A DNA stretch of 64,000 nucleotides from Bacteroidia bacterium (GTDB lineage: Bacteria; Bacteroidota; Bacteroidia; B-17B0; Aurantibacillaceae), in contig JALHRL010000012.1 of the NCBI GenBank assembly GCA_022841465.1, forward strand, positions 1 to 64,000, given 5' to 3'. Positions 37,259 through 47,477 of the stretch are shown piece after piece; within the stretch, counting starts at the first letter, position 1; every line of letters starts with the position of its first letter. The position numbers were made by a program, and so were the translations under genes. The notes beneath the pieces are model-generated. The model was not told the origin of the DNA and made no database searches. It was given only the letters and a program-made list of their open reading frames with translations.

Positions 37259-38354
37259 AATAATATTAAGTGGTGGTGGCACAGGCGGACATATTTTTCC
37301 GGCAGTTGCCATTGCTAATGAATTAAAAAAAAATATACCTTCTGCCGATATTTTATTTGTTGGGGCTATTGGCAGAATGGAAATGGAAAAAGTTCCAAAA
37401 GCAGGTTACAAAATTATTGGTTTGCCAATTGCCGGTTTACAAAGACGCTTAACGCTTTCTAATTTAATGTTTCCAATTTTATTAATTAGAAGTTTTTTTA
37501 AAGCTCGAAAAATATTAAAAGACTTTAACCCCGATGTTGTGATAGGAACCGGTGGTTATGCCAGCGGCCCTATTTTAAATGCCGCTGCAAATAAAGGAAT
37601 ACCAACCCTTATTCAAGAACAAAACTCGTTTGCCGGAATTACTAATAAATTACTTGCAAAAAAAGTAAATAAAATTTGTGTTGCTTACGAGGGTATGGAA
37701 AAGTTTTTTCCGAAAGAAAAAATAATATTTAGCGGAAATCCGGTAAGGCAAGATATTGTAAATGTAAATGCAAAAAAAGAAGAAGCCACTCAATTCTTTA
37801 AATTAAACGCATCTAAAAAAACGGTTCTTATTATTGGTGGAAGTTTAGGCGCTCGCACCATCAACCTGGCTATAAATGAAGGTTTACAAAAATTTGCCGA
37901 TAATAACCTACAATTAATTTGGCAAACAGGCGTTTCATTTGCACCAACTGCAATTGAAAGCTGCAAAAAGTTTATCGACAAAGGCATTTATGCTTTTGAT
38001 TTTATTCAAAAAATGGATTTAGCTTATGCAGCTGCAGATATAGTTATTTCAAGGGCAGGCGCAAGTTCTGTTTCTGAATTATGCAATACTAATAAAGCAT
38101 GCATACTGGTTCCTTCGCCAAATGTTGCTGAAGATCATCAAACTAAAAATGCAATGGCTTTGGTAAATAAAAATGCTGCTGTACTTATTAAAGATTCTGA
38201 AGCTTCCCTAAAGTTAGTAGACGAAGCCATTACTCTTGCAAACGATATTGATTTACAAAATAATTTAAAGTCAAACATCAGCAAATTAGCAATACACAAC
38301 TCCACAGAAATTATAGCCAACGAAGTACTAAAATTATTGAATATTAAAAAGTGA
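37245..38354 (+). CDS. murG: UDP-GlcNAc--undecaprenyl-pyrophosphoryl-MurNAc-pentapeptide transferase
   Basis: A 369-residue glycosyltransferase of the GT-B fold that makes lipid II. The glycine loops are ILSGGGTGGHIFPAVAIA and TGGYASGP, and IIGGSLGARTIN and SRAGASSVSELC bind UDP-GlcNAc. The start is TTG at 37245, inside the end of ftsW. The last 4 bp overlap murC (GTGA). Confidence 0.95.
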   Translation: MQLIKIILSGGGTGGHIFPAVAIANELKKNIPSADILFVGAIGRMEMEKVPKAGYKIIGLPIAGLQRRLTLSNLMFPILLIRSFFKARKILKDFNPDVVIGTGGYASGPILNAAANKGIPTLIQEQNSFAGITNKLLAKKVNKICVAYEGMEKFFPKEKIIFSGNPVRQDIVNVNAKKEEATQFFKLNASKKTVLIIGGSLGARTINLAINEGLQKFADNNLQLIWQTGVSFAPTAIESCKKFIDKGIYAFDFIQKMDLAYAAADIVISRAGASSVSELCNTNKACILVPSPNVAEDHQTKNAMALVNKNAAVLIKDSEASLKLVDEAITLANDIDLQNNLKSNISKLAIHNSTEIIANEVLKLLNIKK

Positions 38355-39736
38355 AGATTTTAGATTACAAATATTATTATTTCTTGGGTATTGGCGGAAT
38401 TGGAATGAGTGCATTGGCCCGTTACTTTCATCATTTTCAAAAACCTGTTTCCGGTTATGACAAAACAAAAACTGCGTTAACCGATTCAATGGAAATGGAA
38501 GGAATACAATGTTACTTTGACGAGAATGTAAACCGGCTAAAAACGCTCTTAGAAAAATACAACAAGGAAGATGTTTTAATAATTTACACCCCCGCTGTTC
38601 CTAACTTACATTCAGAGTATCAATATATACTGAATAACAATTACAACATTCAAAAAAGATCGCAAGTATTAGGAGAAATAACCAAACAATTTAAAACTAT
38701 TGCCATTGCCGGAACTCATGGCAAAACAACTACCACAACCATGGTAACACACCTGCTAAAAAATGCAGGCATAAATTGTTTTTCGTTTATGGGTGGAATT
38801 TCTAAAAATTATAATACCAATTTATTACTAGGCGATCCTAGTCAAGAAAACACTTTTATTGTAGTGGAAGCTGATGAATACGACCGTTCGTTTTTAACTT
38901 TAAGCCCCTACTATTCTATTATTACCAGTTGCGATGCAGATCACTTAGATATATACGGAAGCCATCAATACGTAAAGGAGAGCTATGAATTGTTTGCTCA
39001 AAAAATAAATAAAAACGGACTCCTTATTGTTAACAAAAATGTTGATAACGATTTAAGTCTGCCTTCAAATAAGCTTATCTACTCGTTAAATTTAAATACA
39101 AATTATGTTGCTGAAAATGTGCGTTTTAAAGAAAACGAAGCGCATTTTGATTTGGTAAGTCCGGTTGAAAATATTAAAGATTTAACATTAGGAATTACCG
39201 GCGCACATAATATAGAAAATTCCATTGCAGCTATTGCAGTAGCTCAGCAAATAGGAATTAAAGGTGCTCATATTAAAGAGGCATTACGTTCTTTTAGTGG
39301 TGTTAAACGCAGGTTTGATTTTAGGGTAAAAACAAACAAAGTGGTGTACATTGATGATTATGCGCATCATCCGGAAGAATTAAAAGCAACAATTTCTTCG
39401 GTAAGAAAAATTTATCCTAATAAAAAAATATCGGGCATTTTTCAACCTCATTTGTATAGCAGAACGCGCGATTTTGCAGATGAGTTTGCAACAAGTCTTG
39501 ATTTGCTGGATGAAATTTTTTTGTTAGAAATTTATCCGGCCAGAGAATTACCCATTGAAGGAGTAAACTCTAACATGCTTTTAAACAAATTAAAAAAAGA
39601 AAAGAAAAAAGTTATTGGTAAAGAAGATTTACTAAAGCATATTAAAGAAAATGAATTTGAGGTATTGTTAACTATGGGGGCCGGTGATATTGATTCACTA
39701 ATTACTCCAATAGAAACAATTTTGAAAGAGAGATGA
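38351..39736 (+). CDS. murC: UDP-MurNAc--L-alanine ligase
   Basis: A 461-residue ligase adding the first amino acid of the stem peptide. The start is GTG at 38351, overlapping the murG stop by 4 bp. The N-terminal loop is FLGIGGIGMSALA, the ATP loop IAGTHGKTTTTTMV, and the C-terminal domain has VVYIDDYAHHPEELKATI. The stop overlaps ftsQ (ATGA). No murB or ddl lies between murC and ftsQ, as is usual in Bacteroidota. Confidence 0.96.
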   Translation: MKILDYKYYYFLGIGGIGMSALARYFHHFQKPVSGYDKTKTALTDSMEMEGIQCYFDENVNRLKTLLEKYNKEDVLIIYTPAVPNLHSEYQYILNNNYNIQKRSQVLGEITKQFKTIAIAGTHGKTTTTTMVTHLLKNAGINCFSFMGGISKNYNTNLLLGDPSQENTFIVVEADEYDRSFLTLSPYYSIITSCDADHLDIYGSHQYVKESYELFAQKINKNGLLIVNKNVDNDLSLPSNKLIYSLNLNTNYVAENVRFKENEAHFDLVSPVENIKDLTLGITGAHNIENSIAAIAVAQQIGIKGAHIKEALRSFSGVKRRFDFRVKTNKVVYIDDYAHHPEELKATISSVRKIYPNKKISGIFQPHLYSRTRDFADEFATSLDLLDEIFLLEIYPARELPIEGVNSNMLLNKLKKEKKKVIGKEDLLKHIKENEFEVLLTMGAGDIDSLITPIETILKER

Positions 39737-40545
39737 AAAAAATAAGTTATAAAAAAATACTTTCCTTAGGACTTTGGGTGTTTGCACTTATTGGTTTATT
39801 TCTTTCATGGTCTTTTGCCGCTAAAAAACAAACCTCTAACAAAGTTCATTCCGTTAATATTGAAATATTAAACGAGAGCGAAACCCCTTTTATTAACGAA
39901 AAAGACGTTAAAGAGTTTTTTGATGAACGTAACGATGCACTTATTAATAATGAAGTAAAAAACATTAACATTCACAATTTAGAAAAAGCATTAAACGCTC
40001 ACCCTGCCGTTGAAAATTCAGAAATATCATATACCATTGATGGCGAGTTAAAAATTTCAGTTACGCAACGCAGACCCCTGGTTAGAATTATAAACGCAAA
40101 TGGTGAAAGTTATTATATTGATTCCTTAAGTAAATTAATGCCTTTAAGCTATAAATCAACAGGTAGGGTTTTAGTGGCAAACGGATTTTTGCATGAACCA
40201 TATTCAAGAAGATATAATTTAAGTGTAGAAGATATTATTAAAAATGAATCTTTAAGTGCAGTTAGTTATTTAGATGATATTTATCAAATCTCAAAATTTA
40301 TCTATGCCGATGAATTATTATCCAATTTAATTCATCAGATTTATTTGGACGAAAATCGTGATTTCATTTTATTTCCCGCAATTGGAGAACAAACCATTAT
40401 ACTTGGTAAAACAGAATTTTTGGCAGACAAGCTTACTAAATTAAAACAATTTTATACCGATGGATTAAACAAAACCGATGGTTGGAAAAAATACTCAACA
40501 ATTAATTTAAAATATAAAAACCTTGTTGTTTGCACAAAAAAGTAA
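39733..40545 (+). CDS. ftsQ: cell division protein FtsQ
   Basis: A 270-residue bitopic protein. One helix lies at about 11-28 (LGLWVFALIGLFLSWSF). A POTRA-like domain follows (about 37-110), containing NIEILNESETPFINEKDV and the strand KISVTQRRPLVRI. The beta domain follows to the end. It joins FtsB and FtsL to control septal synthesis. It overlaps murC by 4 bp and is 3 bp before ftsA. Confidence 0.9.
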   Translation: MKKISYKKILSLGLWVFALIGLFLSWSFAAKKQTSNKVHSVNIEILNESETPFINEKDVKEFFDERNDALINNEVKNINIHNLEKALNAHPAVENSEISYTIDGELKISVTQRRPLVRIINANGESYYIDSLSKLMPLSYKSTGRVLVANGFLHEPYSRRYNLSVEDIIKNESLSAVSYLDDIYQISKFIYADELLSNLIHQIYLDENRDFILFPAIGEQTIILGKTEFLADKLTKLKQFYTDGLNKTDGWKKYSTINLKYKNLVVCTKK

Positions 40546-40548
40546 ATT

Positions 40549-41898
40549 ATGGAAAATAACACATCAAACTTTAACACTGACTTAGTAGTAGGCCTTGATA
40601 TTGGAACTACAAAAATTGCCGCTATAGTTGGTCGTAAAAACGAAAATGGAAAAATTGAAATCATGGGAATTGGCAAAGCCGAATCTCTTGGTGTTAATCG
40701 TGGTGTTGTAGTTAATATTGAGCAAACTGTTGCATCAATAAAAGCTGCAATAAGTATTGCAGCCGATAAAGCAAATGTAGATATTGGAGAAGTAATAGTG
40801 GGTATTGCGGGTCAACATATTAAAAGTATGCAACACCGCGGAATGATTACGCGTCAATCTTTAGATGATGAAGTTAGCCAGAAAGATGTAGATCAATTAA
40901 TTGATAACATGCATCGTTTGGTAATGAATCCCGGAGAAGAAGTAATTCATGTTATTCCGCAAGAATATATAATAGATAATGAAAGTGGAATTAAAAATCC
41001 AATTGGTCATTCAGGAATTCGTTTAGAGGGAAACTTTCATATTATTACCGGCCAGGTTAGTGCCGTAAAAAATATTTTTAAATGTGTTAACCGTGCAGGA
41101 TTAGAAATTGTTGATTTACATTTAGAGCCATTGGCCAGTGCTGATGCAGTATTAAGTGACGAAGAAAAAGAAGCGGGAGTTGTATTGGTAGATATTGGTG
41201 GTGGCACAACAGATGTTGCCGTATTTTACGATGGTATTATAAGACACACTGCCGTTATTCCTTTTGGAGGTAATATTGTAACCGATGATATTAAAGAAGG
41301 TTGTGGTATTATTAAGACACAAGCTGAACAACTGAAAGTAAGATTTGGCTCTGCATTAGCTCAAGAAAATCAGGAGAATGAAATTATTTCTATCCCCGGA
41401 TTAGCCGGCCGTGCACCAAAAGAAGTTTCTGTAAAATTACTTGCCCAAATTATTCAAGCACGAATGGAAGAAATTTTAGAATTTGTTTCATACGAAATAA
41501 AATCTTCGGGTTACGAGCGCAAATTATCTGCCGGTATTGTAGTTACCGGTGGTGGCTCTATGCTTAAGCATTTACAACAACTGGTAATGTTAACTACCGG
41601 TATGGATTGCAGAATTGGAACACCAAACAGCAACCTTGCAACAGCAGATAATGAATTAAAAAATCCTTTGTATGCTACTGGTGTTGGCTTGGTAATGAAA
41701 GGAATTGAAAAATACGAACGCGATAACAAAAGAAACAGTAATACAAATAAAGTAGAAATAAAAGAAGAGGAAGAAAACACTGCAATTAAAACAAAAGAAA
41801 CTAAAAAAATATCTAATCATTCATCTAAAAAAATTGGTTCATTCTTTGATACACTTATAACAAGAGCCAAAGATTGGATGAGCGACGATATTGAATAA
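40549..41898 (+). CDS. ftsA: cell division protein FtsA
   Basis: A 449-residue actin-like ATPase that ties FtsZ to the membrane. Nucleotide-binding motifs are VVGLDIGTTKIAAIVGR (phosphate 1), VLVDIGGGTTDVAVF (phosphate 2) and GIVVTGGGSML (adenosine). A Lys/Glu-rich linker (about 395-428) leads to the C-terminal amphipathic helix IGSFFDTLITRAKDWM, the membrane tether. It lies 29 bp before ftsZ. Confidence 0.96.
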   Translation: MENNTSNFNTDLVVGLDIGTTKIAAIVGRKNENGKIEIMGIGKAESLGVNRGVVVNIEQTVASIKAAISIAADKANVDIGEVIVGIAGQHIKSMQHRGMITRQSLDDEVSQKDVDQLIDNMHRLVMNPGEEVIHVIPQEYIIDNESGIKNPIGHSGIRLEGNFHIITGQVSAVKNIFKCVNRAGLEIVDLHLEPLASADAVLSDEEKEAGVVLVDIGGGTTDVAVFYDGIIRHTAVIPFGGNIVTDDIKEGCGIIKTQAEQLKVRFGSALAQENQENEIISIPGLAGRAPKEVSVKLLAQIIQARMEEILEFVSYEIKSSGYERKLSAGIVVTGGGSMLKHLQQLVMLTTGMDCRIGTPNSNLATADNELKNPLYATGVGLVMKGIEKYERDNKRNSNTNKVEIKEEEENTAIKTKETKKISNHSSKKIGSFFDTLITRAKDWMSDDIE

Positions 41899-41927
41899 AA
41901 CAATTAATAACCAAAAATAAAACCACC

Positions 41928-43499
41928 ATGATGCAATTTGAATTACCAAACGTAGAAGGCTCAATTATAAAAGTAATTGGAGTTGGAGGCGGCGGAAGCA
42001 ACGCTGTTAATCATATGTTTCGCCTTGGAATTAAAGGCGTTGATTTTATAATTTGTAATACCGACAGACAAGCACTGGACAAAAGCCCTGTGCCAAATAA
42101 AATTCAACTGGGTAACCAACTAACCAAAGGCCTAGGTGCCGGCTCAAAACCTGATGTAGGTAGAGATGCTGCCATTGAATCTATTGATGAAATTAAAGCC
42201 TACTTATCAGACAATACGCAAATGGTATTTATTACTGCCGGCTTAGGTGGCGGTACAGGAACAGGTGCTGCTCCGGTAATTGCAAGCATAGCTCGTGAGT
42301 TGGGGATATTAACCGTAGGTATAGTTACTTTACCTTTTATGTTTGAAGGAAAGAAACGTAGAAGTCAAGCCGAAGAAGGTTTGGAAGAAATGAAAAAGTA
42401 TGTGGATACTTTATTGGTTATTGGTAATGATAAATTGCGCGAAATATATGGTAATTTAAAAATGAGTGAAGCTTTTGCACACGCTGATGATGTATTAACA
42501 GGCGCAGCAAAAAGTATTGCAGAAATAATTAGTTTGCACATGCATATTAATGTAGATTTTAATGATGTTAAAACGGTAATGAAAGATAGTGGCGTTGCCA
42601 TTATGGGTAGTGCAGTTGCAAGCGGAGAAAAACGTGCGCTAAAAGCAGTAGAAGATGCATTAAACTCTCCGTTATTGAATGACAGTGATATTAGTGGTGC
42701 ACGCCATGTTCTTTTAAATATTATGAGTGGCGGTGATGATATAGATATGGATGAGTTTGGTGAAATTACAGATTTTATTCAAGAAGCTGCCGGAGGAACG
42801 GCTGAGTTAATTACCGGATATGGAACCGATCCTTCTTTGGGAGATAATGTAAGTGTAACAATAATTGCAACCGGCTTTAAAACAAAACAACAACCCGAAT
42901 TTGAACTTACTCATTTAAAAGAAAGAAAAGTTGTTGATTTAAATGAAAATAAAACGGAACAGATTGCAGAAACCGCTGTTACAGAAACCACACCCGAGCC
43001 TTTTGTGTTTACCAAACCTGAAACAATAAATGAGGAAGTAAAGGAAATTTCGTTCGAAACTAAAATTACACATTTAGATGAAGTAACAAATACAGTTAGC
43101 ACAAATACAAGCTCAACAGAAATTGAAGAAACAACAACTACCGAGTTTACTTTTACTGTTGTTAATTCAGAATCTAGTTCTCAAAACATAGAAAACAGTA
43201 TTGAAGAAATTTCCTCTTCTGAAAATAATGAGAACAGCACACCTGTTTCTAGAGAAGAGCAAATTAAACTTGCGCAAGAAAGAATAAGAAAACTAAAGGA
43301 AATTACCTTAAAAATGAAAAGTCCTGAGGGATTAGCTTCACTTGAAAAAGAAACAGCGTTTACAAGAAAAAACATCAATCTTGAAAATAAAAATTACTCG
43401 CAAGAATCAAATGTTTCAAGATTTACATTAAGTGAAAGTGAAGATAAGAAAATTGAAATTCGTCCTAACAATTCGTTTTTACATGATAATGTAGACTAA
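41928..43499 (+). CDS. ftsZ: cell division protein FtsZ
   Basis: A 523-residue tubulin-like GTPase that forms the division ring. The GTP-binding signature GGGTGTG spans about residues 107-113, and the T7-like loop includes NVDFNDVKTVM. The globular domain ends near 320. A long disordered linker rich in Thr, Glu and Ser follows (about 330-470), then a conserved C-terminal peptide RPNNSFLHDNVD, the Bacteroidota form of the tail that binds FtsA. It is the last gene of the cluster; a terminator follows. Confidence 0.97.
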   Translation: MMQFELPNVEGSIIKVIGVGGGGSNAVNHMFRLGIKGVDFIICNTDRQALDKSPVPNKIQLGNQLTKGLGAGSKPDVGRDAAIESIDEIKAYLSDNTQMVFITAGLGGGTGTGAAPVIASIARELGILTVGIVTLPFMFEGKKRRSQAEEGLEEMKKYVDTLLVIGNDKLREIYGNLKMSEAFAHADDVLTGAAKSIAEIISLHMHINVDFNDVKTVMKDSGVAIMGSAVASGEKRALKAVEDALNSPLLNDSDISGARHVLLNIMSGGDDIDMDEFGEITDFIQEAAGGTAELITGYGTDPSLGDNVSVTIIATGFKTKQQPEFELTHLKERKVVDLNENKTEQIAETAVTETTPEPFVFTKPETINEEVKEISFETKITHLDEVTNTVSTNTSSTEIEETTTTEFTFTVVNSESSSQNIENSIEEISSSENNENSTPVSREEQIKLAQERIRKLKEITLKMKSPEGLASLEKETAFTRKNINLENKNYSQESNVSRFTLSESEDKKIEIRPNNSFLHDNVD

Positions 43500-43522
43500 A
43501 GAATTAAAAATTAATATTACGC

Positions 43523-43553
43523 AAAAAACCCAATTATTAAAATTGGGTTTTTT
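43523..43553 (+). terminator. terminator of the dcw cluster
   Basis: AAAAAACCCAATT (43523-43535) pairs perfectly with AATTGGGTTTTTT (43541-43553) around a 5-nt loop, 24 bp after the ftsZ stop. Confidence 0.88.
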
Positions 43554-43750
43554 GTTTTATAATACTTACATCAGCTTTAAAGTAATATCCCATAGATTTT
43601 TTAATTGATTCAAAGAGAAATGAAAAAAAAACACAAGGAGATAATACATGAAATAAAAATAGTTGAACTAAATACTTTTTTCTGCTATGGCATTTATCCT
43701 ATAGATAAAAGTAGAATAAAATTTACTACAAGGAAGAATAAGCAAATAAA
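43554..43750. other. intergenic region between the dcw terminator and the next terminator
   Basis: About 200 bp of AT-rich sequence with no supported gene. A 54-codon frame opens at 43620 on the plus strand, but it has no promoter, runs through the opposing terminator stem and has low-complexity Lys-rich content. Confidence 0.6.
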
Positions 43751-43776
43751 AAAAGGGCGCTTTAGGGCGCCCTTTT
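43751..43776 (-). terminator. terminator of the large T9SS cargo gene
   Basis: AAAAGGGCGC pairs with GCGCCCTTTT (to 43776) around a 6-nt loop. On the minus strand the stem is followed by TTTTTTTATTT. It begins 16 bp after the stop codon at 43793. Confidence 0.85.
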
Positions 43777-43792
43777 ATAATTAAACTACTTT

Positions 43793-46700
43793 TTATTTTG
43801 ATACAATTAACTTCGCGTAACGTTTAATACCCAATGAACTTGAAATATTTACAATGTAAACACCGTTACTTAATTCATTAGTATTAAATTTATAATCCTT
43901 ATATCCTGAATATAAATTATTTATTGGTTCTGATTTCACAACACGACCATTAATATCAAGAATATTTACAATTACATTCTCATTATTTGCTGCGTAAAAA
44001 TTTAAGTTTACATCTCCGTTTGTAGGATTTGGATACAATGATAATCCTGTATTTTTAGCGATCACTTCATTTTCCTCAACACCAATTACAGTTTGCGATA
44101 AATAGTTTTTGTTTATCCAAGCACCTCTACCATTAGTTGCTACATAAATAACACCCGAATTATAAGATTGCCAACGTTCTAATTTTTGCTGTTTTAAATC
44201 AAACACTTGAACATTTGGCAATTCGCTATTATTAGCATTGTTCCAGTTAGGAGAAGCAACTGTAATATCTTCTGTAACATACACTCCATTATCGGTTCCA
44301 ATAAATACACGTTTATTGTCTGTCATTTCAAACAATGCACAGTTAACTCCAATTGCAGGTAAATTTCCTGTTTTATCGGTAAAGGTAATAACGGTATTAT
44401 CTACATTTTGTAAATCGATGTTTGGTGTACTAACGTAAATTCTTTTATTAGGCCCTGTTTTATCGGCAGTTGTAAGTAATAAAGTTTTACTATTATCACT
44501 AACTGCCAAATTTGTAATTCTTTCTGAGAATGTACCAATTAAAGTTGTTCTAAATGGTGAATTAAAATTAGTTGTAAATGAAAAGGCTGTTGCAGTATTT
44601 CTTTTACTAGTTACACAACCCGTATAAAATGCGCCTCTATAATCATTAATTGAAAAATCGTGAATACTTGCACCCAAGTTAACCTTGTATACTCTGAAAG
44701 TAGCAGTAGGTGTTGTTACACTGGTTACATAATAAAGACTTTTTCCATCCGGTGCCCATTCTAATAAATAAGGTAGTCCTGTAACAGTCATTTGACCAGC
44801 TGTATAGGTTCCTGAATTAGTGGTTAAAGCTCCGGTACAACTTACAGGCTGAAACTTTTGAGGATCATTTGTGCTTAAAGATCTTTTACTAATTAAAACA
44901 CCTTTATCATTTAAAACGGCTAACCTAGAACCTACAGGAGCGTAACGTTTAATGGGTGGAGCTGCGCTAACAGGCACAATTGAACTTGTAGCTACATCAT
45001 TGAACGTCCATGTAAGTGGTGATGCTAAATCAAATGAATCTTTAAATGTAATAGAAGGAATATCATTATTGCTTAAATAAACTCTACTTCCGGCATTGTA
45101 TCTATAATATACCGTAACCCCAACATTTATATACTTATATTTTGCAGCAGCAATTGAAGCTGTGGTTGTATAAGCAGGGTTTAAAACACAAGGGTTATTA
45201 GGTAATTGAAATGAAATTTCATCTCTACTTTCATTGGCAATAATAAAAAGACTATTTGCAGTACTTGTTGCTAAACCAGTTAAAATAATATTACTTGGTG
45301 TTGGAACCGTTGTTGCGTTAGGCGCACCATTAAATTCCATGGATGCCTTCGTGCTTAAAGTAAATTCAGAATTTGCTCCGGCAAAAGTTTGACAGGTCGC
45401 ACTTTCAGCACTTTGAATACCAGTTGTAAATGTTTGAATAATTACTTTATCTATTATGGCAGATTTTTGAGGTTTAATTAAATCCAACGTAAATACCGTT
45501 TGAATCGTATTCGTTAAAGGAATTAATACTCTAACCGAATCGTTGAAGAAAATAGTTGAGTCAATTGAATTTACTTTATCAACAACTAAAGGCCCTTCCA
45601 TAATTGAATAGGTTTTTACGCTTTCCCAAAGTTTAAAAGGTGTACCGATTACAGAATAACTATTATTGGTATAAACATCATCTGTTGTTGTTCCACCATT
45701 TGTAATTCCTCTAAAATCAATTTGAGTAATAGAAGGCTCGGTATTACATTTAGAACCAAGGTGACTAGCTTGCATTAAAATAGGTTCGTTAATTAAAACG
45801 TCAGATGCAACATATAAATTCCCGGTTGAGTTTGAAAGAAACGCAGAGTTCGGAGAAAGCTTTGAGAATTCAACATTCATTATATCGCCAGTTAAATAAT
45901 TAAACTCAGTAGTTACGGCAGGATAGTTTCCGCTAAAATAACTTACGCCATTTCCGGCTGTAGCTGCAATATAATTAGAATATGGAGTAAGCACTGAGTT
46001 TGTATTCGCAGATTTTGGATATCTCCCTATGCTAATACTATTATACTGTGCTGTTCCTAAACCTTTAAAATATGGTTGAAAAGTGGTTAAACCATCAGCA
46101 GATCTATAAATACCTGCCTCGGTTGTAAAATAAAACTTATCAAAATTGTTTCCGGTTGTGGTTATTTTGATATCATGTATATTTTGCCTTAAATAGATAG
46201 GTGTATTAAAAAATAGTTCATTTCCAAATCTAGTCCATGTTCCAACGCCTTCAGCAGCACTCGGATTTTTGGCCCACAGATAAAATTTGTAACTACCAAC
46301 AAATACTTGGTCGTCATTTAGTGGGTTAATTAAAACGCAATGAGCATAATCACCGCTATTTGTTGAGCCTCCACTTGATAATGGATCTAATTGAGGCGAG
46401 CCTTCTAAAATTAATATCCAAGATTGGCCACCATCTTTACTTACAAAAAAACCATATAATGATGCAGAAGATACATTTAAACCGGGGTTAGTTGGTTTTG
46501 CTATAGAAGCATAAACAACAGAACTATTGTTACTTGATACGGCAAACTCAATTCTTCCGTAATTTGAATTAGGTAAAAAAGAGGATGTTGGTGTAATGTC
46601 GTTAAATCCGGCAGGGTTACCAGAATCAGATTTATACATTCTAACACCCCCACCTGTAGTAACCGATGTTGTGGTTACATAAACATTTCCTTGTACATCA

Positions 46701-47266
46701 TAAGATACAGTTAAAGCTGTTGCTGTAGGCGCAATTGAACCGCTTGCTTTTGTGAAACTTGTACCACCATCGCTAGATAAAAATAAACCTTTATTTCCGG
46801 CAACAGCAATTTTGCTTGCATCAGAAGGGTGGCAGGCAATACGAGTAATAACAGTACCTAAAACAGATGAATCCATTACCAATTGTAAAGTATTGTTTGG
46901 TAATAGTTTATATAATCCTGTTCCAATTAATGCTCTTTGCCTTGCAGAAACTCTCAAAAATCCTTCGCCTGTAGAAGCATAAATAGTTCCATCTGCTGCT
47001 TGTGCTAAATAACTAATATTTCTTATACTTCCCTGATCGTCCAACGGAGCCCAATTTGCACCGGCATCTGTTGATTTAAAAATACCACTTGATACACTTC
47101 CTACGTACAATACATTCTTGTTGTTTCTATCAACAACCATGTTTCTTGAACGACCTGCGCTTAATACAGGGCCGGCTGGCGACCAATTGTAGGTTTGCGC
47201 TATAACTTCAACGCCGCTTAATAACGCAATTAAAAATGCTCCAACTAATTTGTATTTGTTCATCAT
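43793..47266 (-). CDS. large secreted beta-propeller protein with T9SS sorting domain
   Basis: A 1,157-residue secreted protein. The signal peptide ends at about VIAQ. The first 420 residues hold Asp-box (BNR/sortilin-like) repeats: STDAGANWAPL, SSDGGTSFTKAS, SKDGGQSWILIL and SADGLTTF. A long beta-rich middle part has no family I know. A second propeller-like segment at about 790-1060 ends with NGRGAWINK. The C-terminal domain (about 1075-1157) has the type A sorting features YPNPTNGDVNLNF, DINGRVVKSE, LSNGVYIVNI and a terminal KLIVSK. It is expected on the cell surface. Its ligand is unknown. Confidence 0.85.
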   Translation of the reverse strand: MMNKYKLVGAFLIALLSGVEVIAQTYNWSPAGPVLSAGRSRNMVVDRNNKNVLYVGSVSSGIFKSTDAGANWAPLDDQGSIRNISYLAQAADGTIYASTGEGFLRVSARQRALIGTGLYKLLPNNTLQLVMDSSVLGTVITRIACHPSDASKIAVAGNKGLFLSSDGGTSFTKASGSIAPTATALTVSYDVQGNVYVTTTSVTTGGGVRMYKSDSGNPAGFNDITPTSSFLPNSNYGRIEFAVSSNNSSVVYASIAKPTNPGLNVSSASLYGFFVSKDGGQSWILILEGSPQLDPLSSGGSTNSGDYAHCVLINPLNDDQVFVGSYKFYLWAKNPSAAEGVGTWTRFGNELFFNTPIYLRQNIHDIKITTTGNNFDKFYFTTEAGIYRSADGLTTFQPYFKGLGTAQYNSISIGRYPKSANTNSVLTPYSNYIAATAGNGVSYFSGNYPAVTTEFNYLTGDIMNVEFSKLSPNSAFLSNSTGNLYVASDVLINEPILMQASHLGSKCNTEPSITQIDFRGITNGGTTTDDVYTNNSYSVIGTPFKLWESVKTYSIMEGPLVVDKVNSIDSTIFFNDSVRVLIPLTNTIQTVFTLDLIKPQKSAIIDKVIIQTFTTGIQSAESATCQTFAGANSEFTLSTKASMEFNGAPNATTVPTPSNIILTGLATSTANSLFIIANESRDEISFQLPNNPCVLNPAYTTTASIAAAKYKYINVGVTVYYRYNAGSRVYLSNNDIPSITFKDSFDLASPLTWTFNDVATSSIVPVSAAPPIKRYAPVGSRLAVLNDKGVLISKRSLSTNDPQKFQPVSCTGALTTNSGTYTAGQMTVTGLPYLLEWAPDGKSLYYVTSVTTPTATFRVYKVNLGASIHDFSINDYRGAFYTGCVTSKRNTATAFSFTTNFNSPFRTTLIGTFSERITNLAVSDNSKTLLLTTADKTGPNKRIYVSTPNIDLQNVDNTVITFTDKTGNLPAIGVNCALFEMTDNKRVFIGTDNGVYVTEDITVASPNWNNANNSELPNVQVFDLKQQKLERWQSYNSGVIYVATNGRGAWINKNYLSQTVIGVEENEVIAKNTGLSLYPNPTNGDVNLNFYAANNENVIVNILDINGRVVKSEPINNLYSGYKDYKFNTNELSNGVYIVNISSSLGIKRYAKLIVSK

Positions 47267-47477
47267 ATCTTAAATCCTTTATGTGGTTCCTTAATTATAT
47301 AATTTTAACAAAAATGTTCATTTTTCTTTGAATAAAAAAATAGAAAAGGCTAAATTTTACTACTTATACTTGATTTTTTTTACAAATGGTTCATTTTAAC
47401 AATTAAGTGAAAATACCCCATTGATTATCAAAATTTTGTGATTTACCTGCTTTTCCTAAATTTGTGCTCTTATTTTT
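47267..47477. other. divergent promoter region
   Basis: 211 bp between the large cargo gene (minus) and the sugar operon (plus). The plus-strand promoter at 47435-47464 is clear. The minus-strand side has TTTG near 47308 but no matching -7 box that I could find. No gene is supported. Confidence 0.65.
47435..47464 (+). promoter_or_regulatory. promoter of the acetamido-uronic acid sugar operon
   Basis: There is a -33 TTTG (47435-47438), an 18-nt spacer, and a -7 TAAATTTG (47457-47464). The predicted start leaves a leader of only about 7 nt before the ATG at 47478. Confidence 0.8.

Noticed and set aside
43620-43784. 54-codon open frame (Lys/Ile-rich) after ftsZ
   Set aside because: It lies after the dcw terminator, has no promoter box and reads through the terminator stem of the opposing gene.
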